Assembly: GCA_903900935.1 (NCBI GenBank)
Contig: CAIUOX010000041.1
Location: forward strand, 1-40,887
Source of the DNA: an uncultured bacterium
Lineage (GTDB): Bacteria > Patescibacteriota > Minisyncoccia > Phycocordibacterales > PALSA-1337
DNA: 40,887 nucleotides
Direction: 5' to 3'
Part shown: in pieces, positions 6,754-14,075 of the stretch
How positions within the stretch are numbered: the first letter of the stretch is position 1
How the letters are laid out: the number at the start of each line of letters is the position of its first letter
Position numbers and translations under genes: made by a program
The notes under the pieces: generated by a model
What the model was told of the DNA's origin: nothing
Seen by the model: only the letters and a program-made list of their open reading frames with translations
Database searches by the model: none

Positions 6754-6872
6754 TTGACAAGGCCTACCCTTGTCATAGTTTTTTTGCTACATTGTGTAGG
6801 CAAAGTAGCATTACCAACTAACCGCCTCCAGATAGGCAGGTTTGAAGATATGACAAGGGTAGGCCTTGTCAA
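6754..6872. repeat. 24-bp perfect inverted repeat upstream of pnp, with nested hairpins
   Basis: Arms 6754-6777 and 6849-6872 are exact reverse complements around a 71-base spacer. Each arm is itself palindromic (TGACAAGG-cctac-CCTTGTCA), so the RNA can form either two small hairpins or one long duplex. The element ends 36 bases before the pnp ATG, where the enterobacterial pnp leader carries an RNase III-cut stem-loop used in autoregulation. A similar role is inferred. Confidence 0.8.
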
Positions 6873-6908
6873 CACCATTCAAGTCTGAAATCTGAAGGCG
6901 AAACTACA

Positions 6909-9050
6909 ATGACAAAGAAACAATATTCGATCGAAATCGGTGGCAAGATATTATCAGCCGAATTCAATGACCTCGCAGAAAACGCTGATGGATCAGTTAC
7001 TATTCGCTATGGAAATACAGCGGTACTCGCAACTGCCGTTATGGGTGATTTGAAAGATGGAGATTTCTTTCCACTCACTGTTGATTTTGAGGAACGCTTC
7101 TATGCAGCAGGAAGAATTCTTGGTTCACGATTCGTACGTCGAGAAGGAAAGCCGTCAACAGAAGCTATTCTTTCTGGACGTATAATTGACCGAACTATCC
7201 GCCCACTCTTCAATCAGCGAATGCGCAATGAGGTGCAAGTGATCGTAACTACCCTTGCGATAGACCAAGATGACCCAGATGTAATATCTGTTATTGCGGC
7301 ATCTCTCGCACTTGGAACATCATGTATTCCATGGAATGGACCAGCGTCAGCAGTACGCATCGCCAAAGACCATAACTGGTTCACTAACCCTGATTATGCA
7401 ATGCGTGATGAAGCAAAGATTGATATTGAATTGGTTGCATGTGGAAAAGATGGAATGATCAATATGATCGAGGTAGCTAGTAGGGAGGTAAGTGAAGATC
7501 TTATGAATGAAGCGCTCATTCGTGCAAGTGAAGAAATAGAAAAAATCCAGACATGGCAGAAACAAATCATTGCAGAGATTGGTAAACCAAAAACTAAGAT
7601 CATGTTACCAGAGCCAACACCAGGAACAAAAGAGTTGTTCAAGGTAGAAATTACACCAAAGCTCAAAAAGTACATCATGAGCAATACACCAGGGCATGGT
7701 CGTATTGATGAAATAAATGGTATCTGGTCAAAAGTATTTATAGAAAAGTTCCCAGATGGTAATGTTGCGATGGCACAAGAAGTATTTGAAGAAGCTGTCA
7801 ATGAACTACTCCATGAAGAAGCTATCAAAAATGGCAAACGTGCTGATGGTCGTACACTTGATCAGGTTCGTCCACTATTCGCACAAGCTGGTGGTGTTTC
7901 ACCGATGCTTCATGGCTCAGGAATCTTCTACCGTGGTGGAACTCATATACTTTCAGCTCTTACGCTTGGAAGCCCTGGAGATGCTCAGGTACTCGATGGT
8001 CTCATGGAACAACCAGATAAGCGCTTTATGCACCATTACAATTTTCCACCATTCTCAACCGGAGAAACAGGGCGTGTTGGTGGTACAAATCGACGAATGA
8101 TCGGACATGGCGCACTCGCAGAAAAAGCATTGATTCCTGTTATTCCAGCAAAAGAGATATTTCCATATGTTATTCGTATCGTCTCTGAAGCAATGGCGTC
8201 AAATGGCTCAACTTCTATGGGTTCTGTTTGTGGATCAACATTGGCGCTCATGGATGGGGGTGTTCCTATCAAAGCTCCAGTTGCAGGAATCGCTTCGGGC
8301 CTCATGATGAAGAGTGCTACTGAATATAAAGTACTCACCGACATACAAGGTCCAGAAGATCACCATGGTGATATGGATTTTAAGGTCGCTGGCACTCGAA
8401 CAGGCATTACTGCAGTACAAATGGATGTAAAGGTTGGAGGAATTCCACTTAAAATCCTTGCTGAAGCTTTTGAAAAGGCTAAAATAGCTCGCTTTACTAT
8501 TCTTGATGTAATCGAAAAAGAAATTGCTACACCAAGAGCAAAGATATCTCCTCATGCACCTGAGATTATTGTTATGAAGATCAAACCTGATCAGATTGGA
8601 CTAATTATCGGTTCAGGAGGAAAAACTATCAATGAAATCAGAGATACTACTCTTGTAGAGGACATCACAATAGAAGATGATGGAACAATATTCATTACTG
8701 GCAAGAATGAAACTGCACAAAAAGCAAAAGATATCATCTACGGAATGACAAGAGAATACAAAACAGGAGAAAGATTTGATGGGGAAGTAACTCGTCTTAT
8801 GGATTTTGGTGCTTTTGTAAAGATTGGTCCAAATTCAGAAGGATTGGTTCATGTCTCTGAAATAGCTTCTTTCAGAGTTGAGCGTGTAGAGACATACATC
8901 AAAGAGGGTGATAAAGTTCCTGTTGTTGTTAAAGAAGTTGATGAAAAAGGTAGAATAAACCTCTCTATCAAGGCCGCAAATCCAAACTTCTTCACAAAGA
9001 AAGAAGAACAACCTCGTCCACCGCGCACCGATTTCAAAAAAAGATACTAA
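6909..9050 (+). CDS. pnp: Polyribonucleotide nucleotidyltransferase (PNPase)
   Basis: The enzyme degrades RNA from the 3' end by phosphorolysis and can add tails. The 713-residue protein has the full architecture. A first RNase PH domain has FEERFYAAGRILGSRFVRREG. An all-alpha linker follows, then a second RNase PH domain with STSMGSVCGSTLALMDGGV and DHHGDMDFKVAGT. A KH domain (IKPDQIGLIIGSGGKTINEI, about 558-577) and a C-terminal S1 domain (GEVTRLMDFGAFVKIGPNSEGLVHVSEIA as a stretch) complete it. Catalytic Asp residues of the second domain are present. The leader carries a long inverted repeat. The tail after S1 is short and basic. It starts at the first ATG. Confidence 0.97.
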   Translation: MTKKQYSIEIGGKILSAEFNDLAENADGSVTIRYGNTAVLATAVMGDLKDGDFFPLTVDFEERFYAAGRILGSRFVRREGKPSTEAILSGRIIDRTIRPLFNQRMRNEVQVIVTTLAIDQDDPDVISVIAASLALGTSCIPWNGPASAVRIAKDHNWFTNPDYAMRDEAKIDIELVACGKDGMINMIEVASREVSEDLMNEALIRASEEIEKIQTWQKQIIAEIGKPKTKIMLPEPTPGTKELFKVEITPKLKKYIMSNTPGHGRIDEINGIWSKVFIEKFPDGNVAMAQEVFEEAVNELLHEEAIKNGKRADGRTLDQVRPLFAQAGGVSPMLHGSGIFYRGGTHILSALTLGSPGDAQVLDGLMEQPDKRFMHHYNFPPFSTGETGRVGGTNRRMIGHGALAEKALIPVIPAKEIFPYVIRIVSEAMASNGSTSMGSVCGSTLALMDGGVPIKAPVAGIASGLMMKSATEYKVLTDIQGPEDHHGDMDFKVAGTRTGITAVQMDVKVGGIPLKILAEAFEKAKIARFTILDVIEKEIATPRAKISPHAPEIIVMKIKPDQIGLIIGSGGKTINEIRDTTLVEDITIEDDGTIFITGKNETAQKAKDIIYGMTREYKTGERFDGEVTRLMDFGAFVKIGPNSEGLVHVSEIASFRVERVETYIKEGDKVPVVVKEVDEKGRINLSIKAANPNFFTKKEEQPRPPRTDFKKRY

Positions 9051-9097
9051 AAAGGACTTAGAACCTACTGAGTATTTCTGTTTTATCCCACACGCGC

Positions 9098-9103
9098 TAT
9101 AAT
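9098..9103 (+). promoter_or_regulatory. TATAAT -10 element before the 479-residue membrane protein gene
   Basis: TATAAT ends eight bases before the ATG at 9112, giving a predicted leaderless or nearly leaderless mRNA. It is not of the TGn extended type and has no obvious -35. Confidence 0.5.
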
Positions 9104-9111
9104 AACCTGAC

Positions 9112-10551
9112 ATGGATGATACTCAAGACCAACAAAATGATATAACAAGTTCTGACAATTCAGAAAATACAGAAAGTAGTGAACCAGAAATAAAATCTGG
9201 TCAAGTATTTGATATATCTGACGACAATATATCCCCAGCTTCAAATACAGAAGAAGATGAATCAATACCAATTGTTAGCACACCTGTGCACAATATGGTT
9301 CCACAAAAGATATCCAGCACACCGATCAAAAATATTACGCCACCACAAGTGATACCAAAAGTTATTCCAATAACTCAACCCATACCAACGCCTACACCAG
9401 CAATACAAACACCGCCACCTATCCGACCATTTACAGGCTCGATGTCCAATCTTGAAATGGAAATAGGTTCATTGATCCCAAAAAGTCTCAAATCAAAAGA
9501 AAACCCATTTGTATACACACCACCTACACCTACAGAAAAAACGGAAACAAAACCGAGTTATAACCAAAAAAATATCCGAACCTATGAGGGAGATGTTGCA
9601 AATGTACTTGCCCATACAAAAACTTCAACAACTTCTATAGCCATAGCAGAAAGCCAAAAAGCACAAGGTTCAGACATGATAGGGTCCGTGGCACCGAACC
9701 ATAGCATAGGAAAATTGATCATAATACTTCTCAGTCTTATCCTTATTGGTGGCGGAGTATTTGGGGCGTATTATTTCTATAGTAAAAGTCCTTTTGCTCA
9801 GACCGCACCTATAATTCAAGAAGAAAAGATCATCAGCTTAATACCTGCAGATATACATACGAGTATTGCGATAGATAATCTGGGTCAAGCGGGGATTCTT
9901 TCGCGCATAAAACAAGAAATATCAAAACCTATACCAGCTGATAGTATCAAAAATATAGTCCTCATACGTACTGATAGTTCGACTATTTCAAGCTTATCTG
10001 CACTAGATATACTTGGTGTATTAAATATAGACCCACCCGATATTCTGACTCGTACACTAACTCCGCAATGGATGCTTGGAGTATACTCAAATGACAACAG
10101 CGAAAAAGGCATCTTTGTAGTCGTAACAACAAATTATTTCCAAAATGCATTCTCAGGAATGCTCCAGTGGGAAAAAGTAATGCCAGATGACTTGAAGCAA
10201 TACCTATTCACGGCGCCACCAGAAGGTATAGCAAATAATGAAGGGCAATTATCAACTTCTACCAAAATTATATCCGAAGATATAAAAGCAACAGCCACAT
10301 CTACATCTACAGCTACAACTACAACCAAAATAATTCCTTCCGAGATAATGCTCAATCCATACACCACAATCCAAGGGCAGTTTGAAGATCGCATCATCAA
10401 AAACAAGGACGTTCGCGCATTCAAAATATCAAATGGTGATACACTCTTCTTGTATTCATTTATAGACAATAGCAAGCTAGTTATAACTGATAAAGAAGAG
10501 ACTCTGACTGATATATTGGGTCGTCTTGAAAAACAAACATTTATGCGCTAG
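9112..10551 (+). CDS. Membrane-anchored protein with acidic, Pro/Thr-rich cytoplasmic segment, function unknown
   Basis: No family is recognised. The first 190 of 479 residues are low-complexity: acidic and Ser/Asn-rich at the start, then rich in Pro, Thr and Ile (for example VIPITQPIPTPTPAIQTPPP). One transmembrane segment follows at about 203-223 (LIIILLSLILIGGGVFGAYY). The remaining 250 residues have beta-rich character with a Thr/Ser stretch (TATSTSTATTTT). This is the layout of a single-pass protein with an extracytoplasmic domain and a disordered inner tail, common in Parcubacteria. It ends nine bases before the TraR-like gene and may be cotranscribed with it. The start is supported by the TATAAT eight bases upstream. 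Confidence 0.75.
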   Translation: MDDTQDQQNDITSSDNSENTESSEPEIKSGQVFDISDDNISPASNTEEDESIPIVSTPVHNMVPQKISSTPIKNITPPQVIPKVIPITQPIPTPTPAIQTPPPIRPFTGSMSNLEMEIGSLIPKSLKSKENPFVYTPPTPTEKTETKPSYNQKNIRTYEGDVANVLAHTKTSTTSIAIAESQKAQGSDMIGSVAPNHSIGKLIIILLSLILIGGGVFGAYYFYSKSPFAQTAPIIQEEKIISLIPADIHTSIAIDNLGQAGILSRIKQEISKPIPADSIKNIVLIRTDSSTISSLSALDILGVLNIDPPDILTRTLTPQWMLGVYSNDNSEKGIFVVVTTNYFQNAFSGMLQWEKVMPDDLKQYLFTAPPEGIANNEGQLSTSTKIISEDIKATATSTSTATTTTKIIPSEIMLNPYTTIQGQFEDRIIKNKDVRAFKISNGDTLFLYSFIDNSKLVITDKEETLTDILGRLEKQTFMR

Positions 10552-10560
10552 ACTAGGCCC

Positions 10561-10926
10561 ATGAATAAAAAAGAAACTGAACAATTCAAGAAAAAGCTCA
10601 TTGCCGAAAAGGCCGAACTTGAAGCTGAACTAAGCTCAGTTGGTCAACGTAATTCCAACAATCCAAATGTCTGGGAAGCCAACACTGGTGGCATGGAGGT
10701 AGACGCTGCTGACGAAAATGAAGTAGCGGACAAACTTGAAGAATACGAGGGTAATTCAGGCATCGTAACTCAACTTGAAAATCAACTTATAGAAGTAGAC
10801 GCCGCCCTTACACGCATTGAAAAGGGAACCTATGGAATCTGTGAAAAATGTGGCAAACCTATAGAGAAAGACCGACTCGAAGCAAGCCCGTCAGCGCGAT
10901 TTGCTATCAAGCACCCACACAAATAA
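10561..10926 (+). CDS. TraR/DksA-family protein with a degenerate zinc finger
   Basis: The 121-residue product has the DksA/TraR layout: an N-terminal coiled coil (about 1-30 and 56-88) and the GTYGICEKCGKPIEKDRLEA zinc-finger start. Relatives bind RNA polymerase through the secondary channel and tune transcription. The canonical finger is CxxC-x17-CxxC. Here Cys94 and Cys97 are kept, but the second pair is replaced by Ala115 and His118 (SARFAIKHPHK), so at most three of four usual ligand positions remain. The protein ends directly after. It is followed by a strong terminator. The sequence is otherwise intact, which argues for a variant rather than a pseudogene. Confidence 0.85.
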   Translation: MNKKETEQFKKKLIAEKAELEAELSSVGQRNSNNPNVWEANTGGMEVDAADENEVADKLEEYEGNSGIVTQLENQLIEVDAALTRIEKGTYGICEKCGKPIEKDRLEASPSARFAIKHPHK

Positions 10927-10927
10927 T

Positions 10928-10958
10928 AAAAAGTGGACCTCGAAAGTGGTCCTTTTTT
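10928..10958 (+). terminator. Rho-independent terminator after the TraR-like gene
   Basis: GGACC/GGTCC with an 8-base loop, extended by an A-rich/T-rich outer stem, ends in six Ts. It starts just after the stop codon and lies upstream of the preferred ComM start, supporting that shorter start. Confidence 0.75.
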
Positions 10959-11041
10959 ATTATATTACGTATACAATTTCTTCATTCAAAATTGATTCTT
11001 TTTTTATCATATCTTCATCAGTAGTGGTGTATGCTTCATGC

Positions 11042-12568
11042 ATGGCAATTGCAAAAACATATACTGCGCAATTACATGGCCTTGAAACCGAGATTATTAC
11101 TGTTGAAGTAGATATATCCAATGGCTTACATGCATTTTCAGTTGTTGGTATGGGAGATAGATCAGTCACAGAAGCGAAAGATCGCATATCAGCAGCTATA
11201 AAAAATAGTAATTACACTTCTCCCAAACAAAAGAATCAAAAAGTCGTTATCTCGCTGGCTCCGGCTGACATAAAAAAGGAGGGGGCCAATTTTGATCTGG
11301 CAATGGCTATAGCATATCTCTCTGCGGTAGATGAAATAAACTTTAATCCTGAACATATACTCATCCTAGGAGAACTGTCCCTTGAAGGTGAAGTGGGCAA
11401 AATCCACGGAGTATTACCTATGATTTGTAGAGCTCCAAAATATGGATTCACGTCCGTATTTATACCAGAAAAAAATGGTAAAGAAGCTTCGCTCGCTCGA
11501 AATATAAAAATATATCCGATTAATTCATTACGAGAAATTATAGACCATATAACTGGGGCGCATAAGATAGAACCACTGAAACATACACTATGCGATGATT
11601 ATGTACACGATATTTCACTCATAGATATGAAGACCATCCGAGGAAATGAGGTCGCCAAAAGAGGGCTAGAAATAGCCGCTGCCGGTGGACACAATGTCAT
11701 TATGTATGGACCACCTGGCACAGGAAAGACCATGCTAGCACATAGTTTTGCTTCAATATTGCCAGCACTTTCATATGAACATGCAGTTGAAGTTACAGGA
11801 ATACATTCAGCGGCTCGTGCATTACAAGATAATCTTATATATAAGCCACCATTTCGTGCACCTCACCACACGGCTTCATATCCATCGATTGTTGGTGGCG
11901 GAGCATTTCCAAAACCAGGAGAGATAACACTGGCTCATCGTGGCATTCTATTTATTGATGAATTTCCTGAATTCGACCGGAAAGTCATAGAGGCTCTACG
12001 ACAACCACTTGAAAATGGAACAATAACTATATCTAGAGCTCGTGGAGTCATAACATTCCCAGCACAATGTATATTTCTTGCCTCAATGAACCCTTGTCCA
12101 TGTGGAAAAAATGGAACTGTACATTGTACATGCTCACCACATATCGTAGAAAATTATCGGCGTAAAATCTCTGGACCAATAGCTGACCGCATCGACATCT
12201 GGCTCAATGTTGAAAAAGTTGATTATGAAAAATTGGCAGCAAAAGAACATATGTGTGAGTCATCAGAGACAATAAAAAAGAGAGTAGTGGCATGTAGGTC
12301 TCTCCAAATCAAGAGGTTCAAAAAATATAATATTCATAAAACCTATGCTAGCGAACTTACGGCGAGTGATATAGAAACATGCATAACTATGGAAGATTCA
12401 GCTAGAAATGCTTTGGCCCTATCAGCAGAAAAATTTGAACTTTCTGGCAGGGCATTCCATAGAATCATCAAAGTTGCGCAGACGATCGCCAATCTCGAAG
12501 AAAAAGAGATCATCACCAAAACACATATCCTTGAGGCACTACAATATAGAAGAAAAATAACAAATTAG
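11042..12568 (+). CDS. comM: ComM / YifB family Mg-chelatase-like AAA+ ATPase
   Basis: ComM is a hexameric helicase that drives branch migration during natural transformation in studied bacteria. The 508-residue protein carries the N-terminal ChlI/Lon-like domain (KTYTAQLHGLETEIITVEVDI onward, 1-175), the Walker A GPPGTGKTM at about 223-231, the FRAPHHTASYPSIVGGG segment, Walker B ILFIDEFPEF, the MNPCPCGKNG zinc-binding stretch and the C-terminal YifB domain. The ORF track begins at 10901, but that extension runs through the terminator of the previous gene. The Met at 11042 (MAIAKTYTAQLHG) matches the family start. It converges with and overlaps the M23 peptidase gene by four bases. Confidence 0.93.
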   Translation: MAIAKTYTAQLHGLETEIITVEVDISNGLHAFSVVGMGDRSVTEAKDRISAAIKNSNYTSPKQKNQKVVISLAPADIKKEGANFDLAMAIAYLSAVDEINFNPEHILILGELSLEGEVGKIHGVLPMICRAPKYGFTSVFIPEKNGKEASLARNIKIYPINSLREIIDHITGAHKIEPLKHTLCDDYVHDISLIDMKTIRGNEVAKRGLEIAAAGGHNVIMYGPPGTGKTMLAHSFASILPALSYEHAVEVTGIHSAARALQDNLIYKPPFRAPHHTASYPSIVGGGAFPKPGEITLAHRGILFIDEFPEFDRKVIEALRQPLENGTITISRARGVITFPAQCIFLASMNPCPCGKNGTVHCTCSPHIVENYRRKISGPIADRIDIWLNVEKVDYEKLAAKEHMCESSETIKKRVVACRSLQIKRFKKYNIHKTYASELTASDIETCITMEDSARNALALSAEKFELSGRAFHRIIKVAQTIANLEEKEIITKTHILEALQYRRKITN

Positions 12569-13656
12569 AATGGATTTCGAGCACCTCTGATCTCAAAGTG
12601 AACATGCGAACCAGTAGAATTTCCAGTAGACCCCATAAGAGCAATTTCCTGACCCTGACGTACATAATCACCAGCACGAGCTATATTCTTGGAAAGATGG
12701 GCATACACGGTCTGAGTTCCATTTGGATGCGCAATAATAATGAAATTTCCATATCCACCATGCCAACCAGAATTAAATGCGCTTACAATGACGGTTCCTT
12801 CTGCGGCCGCATATATAGGAGTACCAAGTGGCGCTGCGAGATCAATACCATTATATCCATGCAAACCTTGTGTCTTCCTACCACCAAGAACTGGACGAAT
12901 ATAATATCCTAAATATGATGGGACATTTGTACCACGAGCAATATTGCTTGAAGATGTGATATTCGAAGAAGATGGTTGAGTTTGAAGTTCAGCATCTGGA
13001 ATAATAATAGTCTGTCCAACCGCAAGGGGAGCTGTGATGGTCAAATCGTTATACTGAAGAACTTCAGTAAGATCTGCCTTATAACTAGATACGATACCCT
13101 TGATGGTATCACCCTTCTTTACTGTATAACTGATTCCTGACACTGGCAAAATAATAAGTGTTTGGCCAGTCTTGAGTGGAGAAGATCGTGAAATACCCAA
13201 ATCAGAGTTTGACCATACGATAGTATTTATCGAAACATCAAACATCTTCGCAATAGTAGATAAAGTATCACCATCACGAACTATATATATACTGATCTGT
13301 GTATTTACAGTATCTACACCAAGTATAGAATCGGCTATTGCCATATCTGCTATCAATGTTTGTTTATCATCTACAGGAATAATATCAGCAGAATTATTGG
13401 GATATTGATCGTGGTTTATTGCGGTTGCTTGAAGAAGGGCAATGGTTTGAGAATTGGGGCTAACTGGTATAGGTTGAACTTTTGCTGATGCTTCTTGTCC
13501 CTGAAATACCGAAGAAATAAAAGAAAAAAGACCAGCATGCGCGGTCATTGGGTATATAAAAGGAATAATTACTGGAATAATAAAAAGCACAGTTCCTGTC
13601 ATGGAACGCTTCAAAAAACGACTATATTTAATTGAGAGAGGGGTCTTATATTTCAT
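12565..13656 (-). CDS. Exported M23-family peptidase with two LysM domains
   Basis: This is a predicted cell-wall hydrolase or hydrolase activator. Of 363 residues, the first 45 hold a signal or anchor helix (TVLFIIPVIIPFIYPMTAHA). Two LysM peptidoglycan-binding repeats follow, IYIVRDGDTLSTIAKMFDVS and ISYTVKKGDTIKGIVSSYKA, each with a following TLIILP or TIIIPD strand. The C-terminal third is an LytM/M23 domain with TVYAHLS and GSHVHFEIRG (His351 and His353). The first zinc motif reads HGYNGID: the His stands six residues before the Asp instead of the usual H-x3-D, so either a loop is lengthened or Tyr replaces His. C-terminus overlaps comM by four bases. Confidence 0.88.
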   Translation of the reverse strand: MKYKTPLSIKYSRFLKRSMTGTVLFIIPVIIPFIYPMTAHAGLFSFISSVFQGQEASAKVQPIPVSPNSQTIALLQATAINHDQYPNNSADIIPVDDKQTLIADMAIADSILGVDTVNTQISIYIVRDGDTLSTIAKMFDVSINTIVWSNSDLGISRSSPLKTGQTLIILPVSGISYTVKKGDTIKGIVSSYKADLTEVLQYNDLTITAPLAVGQTIIIPDAELQTQPSSSNITSSSNIARGTNVPSYLGYYIRPVLGGRKTQGLHGYNGIDLAAPLGTPIYAAAEGTVIVSAFNSGWHGGYGNFIIIAHPNGTQTVYAHLSKNIARAGDYVRQGQEIALMGSTGNSTGSHVHFEIRGARNPF

Positions 13657-14075
13657 AACAAAACTAGAGTTTTTTCAAGTCAGTAACAAGCGATTTTCTG
13701 ATACTCTAGGTAGGGCTTCCCATAAATTAAATGGCTCTGTAAAGCCATTATAATGGGTGCATCCAAAAGGGTGCTTTATTAGCCTATCAGGCTGACAAAC
13801 ATTGTCAATCAATGCTATACACAGACACAAATAATGACTTACTGTCAATTTTTGTCGTAATAAATTTAATCTCATAACAAACCACAACAGACCCTTACTT
13901 CTGTCGGACGAAACAATTCCCGGCGGGATATCATCTCATTATATTATCCTTTAGGCACTTACTTAATATCGTCACTGATGTTTCGTCCGACAGAAGTAAG
14001 GGTCTGTTGTGGTACACGCATAATCAGATTGATATTTATTACTCCGTGTACCTTTTGCATGGTAAGATATTGCTC
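13657..14075. other. 419-base spacer between divergent M23 peptidase and uvrD genes
   Basis: The region must hold two divergent promoters. It contains a 7-bp hairpin AATGGCT/AGCCATT near 13730-13748, one copy of TTAAATGGCTCT (13727-13738), and the 35-bp inverted repeat 13881-14013. A 70-codon ORF on the minus strand runs through these structures and resembles nothing known, so I do not call it. Confidence 0.5.
13881..14013. repeat. 35-bp perfect inverted repeat upstream of uvrD
   Basis: Arms 13881-13915 and 13979-14013 are exact reverse complements (inner part CTTCTGTCGGACGAAACA) around a 63-base spacer. The right arm ends 62 bases before the preferred uvrD start. Arms are unrelated in sequence to the repeats before pnp and after uvrD, but the geometry is alike. 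No flanking target-site duplication or transposase is seen. Confidence 0.85.

Noticed and set aside
10901-11041. 47-codon N-terminal extension of the ComM ORF in the track
   Set aside because: It overlaps the end of the TraR-like gene and reads through that gene's terminator; family members begin at the Met at 11042.
13675-13887. 70-residue minus-strand ORF upstream of the M23 peptidase gene
   Set aside because: It runs through a hairpin and into the inverted repeat and shows no domain or sensible composition.
14007-14075. 23-codon N-terminal extension of the UvrD ORF
   Set aside because: It starts inside the 35-bp inverted repeat and has no similarity to helicase N-termini, while MSILNSEQQ at 14076 does.
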